NCBI RefSeq assembly: GCF_012911005.2
Contig: NZ_WTVS01000009.1
Span: forward strand, 52,644-116,643
Reading direction: 5' to 3'
DNA: 64,000 nucleotides
Origin: Aromatoleum toluolicum
GTDB lineage: Bacteria; Pseudomonadota; Gammaproteobacteria; Burkholderiales; Rhodocyclaceae
The notes below the pieces were generated by a model. The model ran no database searches and was not told the DNA's origin. It worked only from the letters and a program-made list of their open reading frames with translations. Below are positions 7,722 through 15,003 of the stretch, in pieces (positions within the stretch are counted from its first letter, which is position 1; each line of letters begins with the position of its first letter). The position numbers and the translations under genes were made by a program.

Positions 7722-8693
7722 TTAGCCCCCGCCTGTCAGTGCGCCGGCTTGCACTGCCCGCTCCCGCAGCATCACGTCCGCCAGCCCCAACCAGACCATC
7801 GCTTCGAGGATCGGCACCGCCCGGATCCCCACGCAGGGATCACGCTTGCCGCGCGTCAGCAGCACGGCCGGCCGCCCGGCCTTGTCGATCGTCCGGCGCG
7901 GCAGATGCACGCTGGGCGTCGGCTTGACCGCGACGCGGATCTGCAATGCGTCCTCCGCCTCGTCGAACTCCACCGCCTTCACCGCATTCACGCTCATCAG
8001 CGCCTTTCCGAGCAGGCCACGCCACGCTGGCGCCCGGTCTGCGAGCGCCTCCGGCAAAGCGAGCGTGAGGGCGACCTCCGCGCCGACGGAGTCGCCGCTC
8101 TCGCGATAATCGGCCAACAGGGCCTCCACTAGCGGCTCAAGCCGCGCATCGGCAACGAACCGCGGGCTCGCCGCGAGATCCGACGCGTCGCGGAAGGGCA
8201 GCTCCAGCGAGCCGATCCGGCTCAGCCATCCCCTGACCTCGACCCCGTAGCGCGGCCCCAGCCAGGCCGACGCGATCGCTCCCGCCGCCACCCGCACCGC
8301 CGTTTCCCGCGCCGACGCGCGCCCGCCGCCCCGATGGTCGTTGATGCCGTACTTGTGCCAGTACGTGTATTCCGCATGACCCGGCCGGAATAGCTGGTCG
8401 AGACGGCTGTAGTCGATCCAGCGCACGTCCCGGTTGCGGATCAGCAGCGCGATCGGATGCCCGGTCGTGCGCCCCTCGAAGACGCCCGACAGGATCTCCA
8501 CCTGATCGGGCTCGCGGCGCTGACCGAGGGCGGCGACTACGCGCGGCCGGCGCCGATCGAGCGCCCGCTGGATGCCAGCCGCATCGATCGGCAGTCCCGG
8601 CGGGCAGCCGTCCACGATGCAACCGATTGCCGGGCCGTGGCTTTCGCCGAAGGACGTCACCCTGAAGAGCTTGCCAAAACTGTTTCCCGCCAT
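7722..8693 (-). CDS. aroC: Chorismate synthase-like protein with internal deletion
   Basis: The protein is 323 residues, against about 360 for chorismate synthase, which converts EPSP to chorismate with reduced FMN. The start (MAGNSFGKLFRVTSFGESHG), RREPDQVEILSGVFEG, FRPGHAEYTY, RGGGRASARETAVRVAAGA and the end (KRDPCVGIRAVP) are canonical. Between VKAVEFDEAED and IRVAVKPTPS about 36 residues are absent in frame. These are the segment that normally carries the RGS..ND and NHAGGILGGIS motifs around the FMN site. A housekeeping aroC is expected elsewhere, so this is either a repurposed paralog or a dead copy. It sits divergent from the hydrolase operon inside the catabolic cluster, an odd place for a shikimate gene. 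Confidence 0.85.
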   Translation of the reverse strand: MAGNSFGKLFRVTSFGESHGPAIGCIVDGCPPGLPIDAAGIQRALDRRRPRVVAALGQRREPDQVEILSGVFEGRTTGHPIALLIRNRDVRWIDYSRLDQLFRPGHAEYTYWHKYGINDHRGGGRASARETAVRVAAGAIASAWLGPRYGVEVRGWLSRIGSLELPFRDASDLAASPRFVADARLEPLVEALLADYRESGDSVGAEVALTLALPEALADRAPAWRGLLGKALMSVNAVKAVEFDEAEDALQIRVAVKPTPSVHLPRRTIDKAGRPAVLLTRGKRDPCVGIRAVPILEAMVWLGLADVMLRERAVQAGALTGGG

Positions 8694-8739
8694 GGATGCA
8701 TTATGCCATGTCTTTTGATGTATTTTCTATTGAATTTTA

Positions 8740-8769
8740 GTTGACAGTACATCAACGAGACTAATAATC
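8740..8769 (+). promoter_or_regulatory. Hydrolase promoter overlapping a GTTGA-N7-TCAAC operator
   Basis: The operator GTTGACAGTACATCAAC spans 8740-8756, and its left half contains a perfect -35 box TTGACA (8741-8746). AT-rich TAATAAT follows at 8762-8768 (16-17 nt spacing), a plausible -10. A regulator bound here would block polymerase. A longer inverted pair, TGATGTA (8717-8723) and TACATCA (8748-8754), also brackets the region. Confidence 0.6.
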
Positions 8770-8818
8770 TCCACTCACCCCAGCACCCGACAAAGACGGA
8801 AGAACAGGAGACCCCGCC

Positions 8819-9649
8819 ATGGACCGCAATCCCGAAATCGCCAATCGCGTCACGATCAAGGGCATCACGACGAACTACCACGATCAGGGCAGCGGCTTTC
8901 CCGTCACGCTGCTGCACGGGTCCGGCGCCGGGGTCACCGCCTGGGCGAACTGGCGCGGCGCGATTCCCGAGCTGGCGACGAACCGACGCGTCATCGCGCC
9001 CGACCTCGTCGGCTTCGGCTACACCGACGCCCCCGCCGACATCGAATTCCGCCTCATGGACACCTGGGTCGAGCAGATCATCGGCCTGCTCGATGCGCTC
9101 GACATCGAACGCACCGACCTGATCGGCAACTCCTTCGGCGGCACACTGAGCCTCGCGCTCGCAATCCGCCATCCGAAGCGCTTCCGCCGCATCGTCCTGA
9201 TGGGCAGCGGCGGCCAGCCGTTCGAATTCACGCCCGAGCTCGATGCTCTGTGGGGTTACACGCCCTCGCTCGACAACATGAAGCGCATCCTCGACATCAT
9301 GGCCTTCGACCGCTCGATCGTGACCGACGAACTGGCCGAGATGCGCTACCGCGCGACGGCCCGTCCCGGCGTGCAGGAGCGCTTCGAAAAGGTCTTTCCG
9401 CCGCCGCGGCAGCGTTGGGTCGACGCCCAGGTGATGGCGGACGAGGACCTCGCCGCCCTGCCCCACGAAGTGCTCGTGATCCACGGCCGCGACGACCGCG
9501 TCGTGCCGCTCGACGTCTCGCTCAGGCTCGCCGCCAAGATCGACCGCGCCCAGCTCCATGTCTTCGGGCGCTGCGGCCACTGGACGCAGATCGAGCACGG
9601 CGCCCGCTTCCTGCAGCTGGTGAAGAACTTCCTCGACGAAGCCGAATGA
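8819..9649 (+). CDS. Meta-cleavage product hydrolase, DmpD/XylF type
   Basis: This 276-residue alpha/beta hydrolase has its nucleophile S105 in GNSFGG, Asp D225 in HGRDDRVVP and His H254 in GHWTQIEH. It matches 2-hydroxymuconic semialdehyde hydrolases (DmpD, XylF, TodF) through HGSGAGVTAWANWR, FGYTDAPAD, MAFDRSIV and LPHEVLVIHGR. The family cleaves C-C bonds in extradiol ring-fission products, giving a hydroxydienoate and a carboxylic acid. No extradiol dioxygenase gene is in the window, so its partner must lie elsewhere. It has its own operator-overlapped promoter and is followed after about 20 bp by the NfuA-like gene. A usual start is supported by GGAGACCCCGCC just before the ATG. Confidence 0.87.
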   Translation: MDRNPEIANRVTIKGITTNYHDQGSGFPVTLLHGSGAGVTAWANWRGAIPELATNRRVIAPDLVGFGYTDAPADIEFRLMDTWVEQIIGLLDALDIERTDLIGNSFGGTLSLALAIRHPKRFRRIVLMGSGGQPFEFTPELDALWGYTPSLDNMKRILDIMAFDRSIVTDELAEMRYRATARPGVQERFEKVFPPPRQRWVDAQVMADEDLAALPHEVLVIHGRDDRVVPLDVSLRLAAKIDRAQLHVFGRCGHWTQIEHGARFLQLVKNFLDEAE

Positions 9650-9668
9650 CCCGAACGGGAGCCGCGCC

Positions 9669-10253
9669 ATGAATCACGACATCGCACTGGACATCGCCAT
9701 CGACCCGGCCGCTTCGGCGCATCTGAAACAGATGCTCGCAAAGCAGCCCGCCAACTGCGTCGGGGTACGCCTGTACGTCCTCCACCCCGGCACCTCGCTC
9801 GCCCATGCGGGGCTCGGCTATGCCCGCGAGGGCGAGCGTCCGCAGGAAACGCGGCGGCTGATCGACGAGCTCCCGCTGTGGGTCGACCCGGCTAACGTCT
9901 CCTACCTGCAGGGGGTGCGCATCACCTCGCAGAAGACCATGTCGGGCCACCAGCTGAAACTCGTCGCGCCGCACATCAAGCGCGCCATCGCACCGCCATC
10001 GGACGCACCGCTCGAACTTCAGCTCAGCCACTTCCTCGAAACCGAGGTCAATCCGCACCTCGCCGAGCATCAGGGATCGGTCGTGCTGCACGGCATCGAG
10101 AACGGCGACACCGCCCTCCTCAAGTTTGGCGGCAGCTGCCACGGGTGCGGCAACGCGGACCTGACGCTGACCGAGTTCATCGCGGTAAAGATCCAAGAGC
10201 GATTTCCCGCGATCACCAAGGTGAATGCCCTGGCGACCATACATGCCGTCTGA
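9669..10253 (+). CDS. nfuA: NfuA-like Fe-S cluster carrier
   Basis: This 194-residue protein has a degenerate A-type N-terminal half (about residues 8-100, HLKQMLAKQ, VRLYVL, GVRITSQKTMSGHQLKL) and a NifU C-terminal domain with the cluster-binding pair C157-x-x-C160 in SCHGCG. Length and domain order match NfuA, which delivers [4Fe-4S] clusters to target proteins. It follows the hydrolase closely and is probably co-transcribed from the operator-controlled promoter. A dedicated Fe-S carrier makes sense beside a Rieske oxygenase and a [2Fe-2S] reductase. The N-terminal half lacks the Cys residues of true A-type carriers, as in NfuA itself. Confidence 0.82.
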   Translation: MNHDIALDIAIDPAASAHLKQMLAKQPANCVGVRLYVLHPGTSLAHAGLGYAREGERPQETRRLIDELPLWVDPANVSYLQGVRITSQKTMSGHQLKLVAPHIKRAIAPPSDAPLELQLSHFLETEVNPHLAEHQGSVVLHGIENGDTALLKFGGSCHGCGNADLTLTEFIAVKIQERFPAITKVNALATIHAV

Positions 10254-11252
10254 AACCGTGCAGGAAAATCTCATCTCGCGCCTCGAACGCATTACCGCGC
10301 GGCTCGGCAACCTTCGCCGCAGACCTCAGCGACGCGCGACCGTCTCGCCGAAGGGGGCGTCTTCTTTTGGTGGGGCTGGAGCGGGACGGAAGCGTATCGA
10401 CGTGGCTCGTGCAGCCGGACTCGTTTCTTGTCAGCTTCGATGAGCTGCGCAATGTCGACAACCAGCACAAACTCGTCGAACGCAATACCCGGCAGTTCTT
10501 CGAGCGACGACCAGCGAACAACATATTGATTGATGCAACGTCGAACCGCCGTCACCTCGTCACCGAGCGGGCCGCCGACAACTGGAACACCACCGCGACG
10601 AAGATGTCGAACTGCGCCGAGGCTGTTGGCGCCGGTCCATTTTTGATCAGGAGTACCGGCTGAAAATGGCCGGGCGAGCTAGCCTTTTAGTTTTGAGGCA
10701 GCCGCGATCCGTCGAAACGCCCTGCTCAGTTTTTCGCCGGAATGCAGGACGTCATGTGATCAGTCATATGTACACATAGTGGCCGAAAGTGTGGGTCGAA
10801 TTGGGCCGCGGAAAGCAGACAGTGGCGATTGGGGCGCAGGTACCGCTGAGAGCGAAGCGGCGCGATGGCGGTCCGAGGCACCGCGCCCATGATCGCTCTG
10901 GCGAGCATCTCGCCGACCAGAGCCCGCCCAGAGGCGATCACGGCCTCGAGTTCATCGGCGTCAGCGCACTCCTGCAAGCGCTGCGTGGTGCAACAAGACA
11001 CCGAAACGGGGGCTGGGGTCACCGACATGCTCGTATACCCGGCGCGCCGGCGCCGCATTGTCATTCCCGAAGAGGCACCCGACCCCGCGCAAGCCCATCT
11101 CGTCGCGACGACGGGGTGGGGAATGGATACCAAATCCGCCTTATGCGGCAATGTCGGGCGAATCGGGCCTGGATTTCACGCCCCCCTACCCCGCCCTGCA
11201 CGACTCCACGTACGCCCTTGTCGGCCGTGGCACCCCAACCGCCATGAGCTGA
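10254..11252. other. Region with no supportable gene (junction zone)
   Basis: About 1 kb downstream of the nfuA-like gene shows only short overlapping frames in several phases and no recognisable domain on either strand. The stretch CCATTTTTGATC...GAAAATGG near 10638-10670 is an imperfect inverted repeat that could be an old insertion-sequence end, but no transposase remnant can be read. It lies just outside the tRNA-His fragment and looks like scarred DNA at an insertion hotspot. Confidence 0.5.
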
Positions 11253-11258
11253 CAAAAC

Positions 11259-11291
11259 AAAAGCGGCCCGCTCAGTGAGCGGGCCGCTTTT
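11259..11291. terminator. Perfect-palindrome terminator beside the tRNA-His fragment
   Basis: The 16-nt arms AAAAGCGGCCCGCTCA and TGAGCGGGCCGCTTTT meet around a single G, giving a GC-rich hairpin with A-tract and T-tract ends, so it can work in both directions. It lies 56 bp beyond the 3' end of the minus-strand tRNA-His fragment, as expected for a tRNA terminator. A related hairpin accompanies the second fragment at 60478-60508. Confidence 0.8.
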
Positions 11292-11307
11292 GTAGAACGT
11301 TCTACAA
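11290..11307. repeat. 18-bp perfect palindrome TTGTAGAAC/GTTCTACAA
   Basis: The half-site TTGTAGAAC recurs nearby. It is inverted here at 11299-11307, appears with one mismatch in inverted form near 11438-11449 (GATCTACAAAAC), and in direct form at 11499-11507 (TTTTGTAGAACGA). An imperfect copy of the whole palindrome sits at 60506-60523 beside the other tRNA fragment. Clustered short sites at a tRNA insertion point resemble integrase or excisionase binding sites; this is inference. Confidence 0.5.
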
Positions 11308-11347
11308 TCACTTTGGATAGCCTGAACTGGCTAAGTCCTTGATTACT

Positions 11348-11392
11348 TGGGGCGACATACCGGGATCGAACCGGTGACAACTGGAGCCACAA
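11348..11392 (-). tRNA. tRNA-His 3' fragment, candidate attachment site (copy 1)
   Basis: Read on the minus strand, this is the 3' part of a tRNA. It holds the anticodon-loop remainder TTGTGGC with anticodon GTG, the 3' anticodon-stem strand TCCAG, a T arm ACCGG-TTCGATC-CCGGT, the acceptor strand ATGTCGC, the discriminator C typical of tRNA-His, and an encoded CCA. The D arm and 5' acceptor strand are absent; the upstream sequence cannot form the stems. A terminator follows. Such displaced 3' ends mark integration of mobile elements into tRNA genes. Confidence 0.75.
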
Positions 11393-11408
11393 TTACCGGT
11401 TGTTTTCT

Positions 11409-12150
11409 TTAAAATCAGCAAGTTAAGTCAATTTCTGATCTACAAAACCCGGCCAACCACCCCCTTGAAAGCCGCATCAGTGCTGAAGTCTGAACAGTTT
11501 TGTAGAACGATTTTGCCGCACCCGCGGGGATGCACAAAGACCCTAATCCACCCGCCTTCCGTCGGACAATCGCGGGAGTCGAAGGCCCTCACGCCACCGC
11601 CCGATGAACACCTGGATCCTGTTCGACGAACAGTTTTCTCCTCGGACAATAAGGGCGAAAAGGTGATGTACGAGGCCCTGCACATCCAAGACTTCGGCTG
11701 TATCGGCCACCGCACGCTCCCCGATGGACGCGTGATCATCAACGTGCCGACCGCAGCGATGTTCGACATCGATCCCGAGGGTGCGGTGATGTTCGGGGCC
11801 GACCGGGCACTCGAAAAACGAGAGGGGCCGCTCCCCGATCCGCTGCAGTAGTTCCGGACCTACTCCCAGCTCGGCCTGCTTTCGACGAGCGCCCCGCACA
11901 TGGCGACGATCGACGAGATGGCCCGCCGTTCGGCGAAGAAGATTCCTCGCGGTCTGCACGACATGCCGACGAGGGCGCACGCGTCCCCGAAAGGATCAGC
12001 AAGTCCGAGCGCAACGCCGGGATGCTGGCCCCAGTCAGCCAGAAAACGCTGACCGAGACCTATCAGGAATCGGACAAGTTGCAGCGGGCGAAGCGCGACA
12101 ACGAGATCTTCAGCCGGTCATCGCGCAAGATGGACCGGGATGTGAGCACC
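11409..12150. other. Unrecognised degenerate region left of the fic gene
   Basis: The first ~100 bp are AT-rich, like the flank of the second tRNA fragment. A short frame at 11667-11851 (61 residues, MYEALHIQDFGC, ending at TAG) has no family I recognise. Beyond it, a frame ending near 12162 contains a Lys/Arg/Asp-rich stretch (QESDKLQRAKRDNEIFSR) without an obvious start. These look like remnants of one or two lost genes. Confidence 0.4.
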
Positions 12151-12152
12151 AG

Positions 12153-12166
12153 ATACCTATAGGTAT
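12153..12166. promoter_or_regulatory. 14-bp perfect palindrome in the fic promoter region
   Basis: ATACCTATAGGTAT is self-complementary and runs directly into TATAAAATACTTT, a good -10-like sequence, about 80 bp before the fic start codon. It may be an operator for the fic gene. Confidence 0.45.
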
Positions 12167-12244
12167 AAAATACTTTCCGGAACAGCGAAGAATCAAAAAA
12201 ATCCTGCGCCGCTTCGAAAAATCTGGGCACGAGGGCAACGTTTC

Positions 12245-13768
12245 ATGGACTTGGTTGGCTACGAATTCCTTCGGCGCAGGCTCAAGCTGAGCGCCTTCCC
12301 GCTGGCCCACCCGGCGCGGGTAGCGCCGGTCCAGCGCATTATGCACCTGCCGAACGACGGCGTGCAGGTGCCGCGCACCGTTGCACCCGAGTCCGATCAT
12401 CCGCTCGATCATGTGCTCTTTTCGCTTCGGCACGAAGGGATCAATCTGCAGGTGCTCGCCGAAGCAATGCCGCACATCCCCGCTGAGGATATGGTGCAGC
12501 GCTTGCGCGCGACGCCCTCCGGGCTCTACATCCGGCAAGCGTGCTATCTGTGGGAGTCGTTCACCAAACGAGAGTTGTCCGACTTGCCGGCGGTGGCTGG
12601 CGTGTACGGCAACCTGTTCGACCCGGATCTGTATGTGACCGGCCCGGCCGTCAGGAATCCGAAGTGGCGGATCAGCTTCAATGGGCTGGGCTCGATGGAC
12701 TACTGCCCGACGGTGCGCATAACTGATGCGGTGAGGCAAGGGATCGAGAGCGACATCCTCGGTCGAACGAATGCCTTCCTCGATTCGTTGGGACCGGTCA
12801 ATGCCGACCGCGCCCTGTCCTGGGCTTACCTGAGCGAAACCGACAGTTCGTTCGCGATCGAGCGGGAAACCCCGAGCCCGCGCAAGGCCGAAGCTTTCGT
12901 GGCCTTGCTGCAGCAGGCGCACGAGAACGTCCAACTGACGGAAGAGTACCTGTCCGATCTGCAGTCCTCGACGATCTCGAACCCGTACGATCGGGCAGCC
13001 TGCTTTCGTCACGAGCAGAACTGGCTACGCGGCGGCGGGCTGCGCGGGGCAAGCAGCGTCACCTATGTGCCGCCGGCACCCGACCTGCTGACGAGCCTGA
13101 TGCCTCCCTTCATGGCAATGGCGAACAGCCTATCCAAACAAATCGACCCGATCGTTGCGGCATCCGTGGAGTCCTTCGCTTTCGTGTTCCTGCACCCCTA
13201 CATGGATGGCAACGGCCGCCTATCACGTTTCCTGTTTCATCACGCCTTGTGTCAGTCCGGCGAACTGGAACGGGGCCTGCTGCTGCCCGTGTCGATCGCG
13301 ATGAAGCGCCACGAGGAGCAGTATCTGCTGGCCCTGCAGTCCTTCTCGAAGCCTGCCCGCAAGCTGTGGGATGTGACGTGGATCGACGAGGATCAATTCG
13401 CGTTCGATTTCAAGGGGCAGCCTTCGATCTATCGCTACTGGGATGCCACGCCTTGCGTCGAATTCGGCTTCCGGATGGCTGAAGAAGCCCTCAACGTCGA
13501 TCTGCGGCAGGAGACCGAATTTCTCGCGAGCTTCGACCGCATCAGCAGGGCCGTGAACGAGGAATTCGATTTGCGGTCGAACGACCAGCACCTGCTGATC
13601 GCGTCGGCGCTGCAAAACGGAGGCGCGATCTCGAAGAACCGGCGCAAGCAGTTGGTCGAAAGGGTGCCCGCCGAAGCCTTCGAGTTCATAGAAGCGCGGG
13701 TGAAGGCGGAACTCGCGCAGCAGGAGGCGCCGAGTCCTTCACGCCCTCGATCCGGTCCCGGCCTCTGA
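12245..13768 (+). CDS. Fic-domain protein (probable AMP transferase)
   Basis: This 507-residue protein has the Fic signature HPYMDGNGRLSR starting at H317, the catalytic histidine that transfers AMP, or another phosphate-containing group, to target hydroxyls. Upstream, near residue 205, is SSFAIERE, the position of the alpha-inhibitory helix motif (S/T-x3-E-G/N) of class II Fic proteins, but with Arg where Gly/Asn is usual. The N-terminal 130 residues carry no domain I know. The C-terminal 130 residues look like a winged-helix region (SALQNGGAISKNRRKQLVERVP). No antitoxin gene is fused or adjacent in the same direction; VapBC follows convergently. The location next to the tRNA-His fragment suggests mobile-element cargo. 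Role could be toxin or regulator. Confidence 0.88.
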   Translation: MDLVGYEFLRRRLKLSAFPLAHPARVAPVQRIMHLPNDGVQVPRTVAPESDHPLDHVLFSLRHEGINLQVLAEAMPHIPAEDMVQRLRATPSGLYIRQACYLWESFTKRELSDLPAVAGVYGNLFDPDLYVTGPAVRNPKWRISFNGLGSMDYCPTVRITDAVRQGIESDILGRTNAFLDSLGPVNADRALSWAYLSETDSSFAIERETPSPRKAEAFVALLQQAHENVQLTEEYLSDLQSSTISNPYDRAACFRHEQNWLRGGGLRGASSVTYVPPAPDLLTSLMPPFMAMANSLSKQIDPIVAASVESFAFVFLHPYMDGNGRLSRFLFHHALCQSGELERGLLLPVSIAMKRHEEQYLLALQSFSKPARKLWDVTWIDEDQFAFDFKGQPSIYRYWDATPCVEFGFRMAEEALNVDLRQETEFLASFDRISRAVNEEFDLRSNDQHLLIASALQNGGAISKNRRKQLVERVPAEAFEFIEARVKAELAQQEAPSPSRPRSGPGL

Positions 13769-13791
13769 AACGTTGAAGCTCTCGAGGCGGT

Positions 13792-14211
13792 TCAATGCTC
13801 CGGTTCAATTTGCGTCAGCCAGTTCTCCGTCATCACTTCGGGGTACCTTGCGAAGTCCCTCGTGTTGTTGGTGACGACCGCAACGCCGAGCGCCACAGCA
13901 TGGGCTGCAATCAACTTGTCGAGATGATCCTTCTTGCTCTCGCGAGAGGCCAGTCGGATCGGGCCATAGGCAATTGCCGCTTCGACATCGAACGGCATGA
14001 CGGGAATATCCTGGATGAGATCGTCAAGATTGGCGCGCTCGCGCTCCGGATCGGCCGACACCGCTACGCCGTATTGAAGTTCGGCAAAGGTGATTGCTGA
14101 CATTACGACATCACCCACATAGCACTCGGCGAAGCGTCGAGCGACCTCCTCGGGATGGTTCTTCATCAGATAGATGCACATGTTGGTGTCGAGCATGTAG
14201 CGCGCCATCAC
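13792..14211 (-). CDS. vapC: VapC-type PIN-domain toxin
   Basis: This 139-residue PIN-domain RNase has the acidic active-site residues in YMLDTNMCIYL (Asp near residue 8), in FAELQYG, and in HLDKLIAAHA, with a TNNTRDFAR segment near the end. VapC toxins cut tRNA or rRNA and are held inactive by VapB. The length is typical. The gene overlaps the upstream antitoxin by 4 bp, giving translational coupling, and it converges on the fic gene with a 23-bp gap. The double Met at the start leaves one residue of uncertainty. Confidence 0.92.
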   Translation of the reverse strand: MMARYMLDTNMCIYLMKNHPEEVARRFAECYVGDVVMSAITFAELQYGVAVSADPERERANLDDLIQDIPVMPFDVEAAIAYGPIRLASRESKKDHLDKLIAAHAVALGVAVVTNNTRDFARYPEVMTENWLTQIEPEH

Positions 14212-14444
14212 AGGGCATCCCTTTCGGCTTGCTCCTGATCGCCGCGACCTTCAGCCATGAAGTCCGGGGAGAACCTCGCAAACTTGGCCATCACACCAGC
14301 GAGAGACCGACGAGCGGGCCGAATGCGCAACTCGTCGCCAACGCGTTCGATCTCCAGCTCGATGTCGGTGCGTTCATAAGCCAGGTCCGATGGGATACGC
14401 ACGGCCTGTGAATTGCCGTTCTTGAAGGCACGTGTGGTGTGCAT
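14208..14444 (-). CDS. vapB: VapB-type AbrB/SpoVT antitoxin
   Basis: This is a 78-residue antitoxin. The N-terminal swapped-hairpin AbrB fold shows in KNGNSQAVRIPSDLAY and LEIERVGDELRIRP. The C-terminal 30 residues are the toxin-binding tail. The ATG at 14444 is chosen because AGGA lies about 9 nt before it; a start three codons earlier is possible. It is first in the vapBC operon and would repress it by binding the inverted repeats just upstream. Confidence 0.88.
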   Translation of the reverse strand: MHTTRAFKNGNSQAVRIPSDLAYERTDIELEIERVGDELRIRPARRSLAGVMAKFARFSPDFMAEGRGDQEQAERDAL

Positions 14445-14468
14445 GGCAAGCATCCTGCGCGGATGTAC

Positions 14469-14526
14469 GATGTGTGTACACTAGGCTAGGCGAGCCATTT
14501 TGTAAATACATGGATGTACACACATC
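14469..14526. promoter_or_regulatory. vapBC operator: inverted repeat GATGTGTGTAC ... GTACACACATC
   Basis: The two 11-bp arms (14469-14479 and 14516-14526) are exact reverse complements, 36 bp apart, immediately upstream of vapB. Shorter GGATGTAC copies lie next to each arm (14462 and 14513). VapBC complexes characteristically bind paired inverted repeats at their own promoter. Confidence 0.6.
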
Positions 14527-15003
14527 GAACGAAAGATCCTGGCACCCCGCACGGATTCCCTACCAAACCGATTCGAAATCAGCGGCCGGCCTCGGGCCGC
14601 ATCCCATCGGCGGTGGTGCGCGGACCGACCGCGGGCAGTGAGCTGCCCCACAAATTTCGCATTCCCACGTAGTCGTCGTACGATCGATTCAACGACCGGA
14701 AGAACGAGTGAAACTCTCGCATCTTGACCTGCCTGGATGACGAGCGCGGAAATTTGACATTATCCCCCTAGTGTGCATTCGCACGTAACTGTGCAAGGGC
14801 AAAGATCCGCCCCAGCTCACGCATGGCATCCACGTGTCCTCGGCTCATCCCAACTATGCGATGTGGGCAGCAATCCCTGTCGATGTTGTGTCTGTCTAGC
14901 ACCGCAGTCCGGAACATCAAGGAAGGAATCTCACCTCCGATCGCGCCTCGGAGCCACCCACTTTTCGAGACGGCGGACATGAGCTGCTAGGCTGACTATA
15001 AGT
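14527..15003. other. Intergenic stretch without recognisable features
   Basis: About 480 bp separate vapB from the 3' end of the aspartoacylase-like gene. Only short frames without domain character occur, and I see no convincing hairpin with a T-run. Confidence 0.5.

Noticed and set aside
8700..8760. TGATGTA/TACATCA as a separate operator
   Set aside because: It overlaps the better-supported GTTGA-N7-TCAAC site and has no second occurrence in the window.
10620..10690. Inverted repeat CCATTTTTGATC...GAAAATGG as an insertion-sequence end
   Set aside because: No transposase frame, no target duplication and no second end could be found.
11667..11851. 61-residue open frame as a real gene
   Set aside because: Good start context is lacking, no family is recognised, and neighbouring frames are degenerate.
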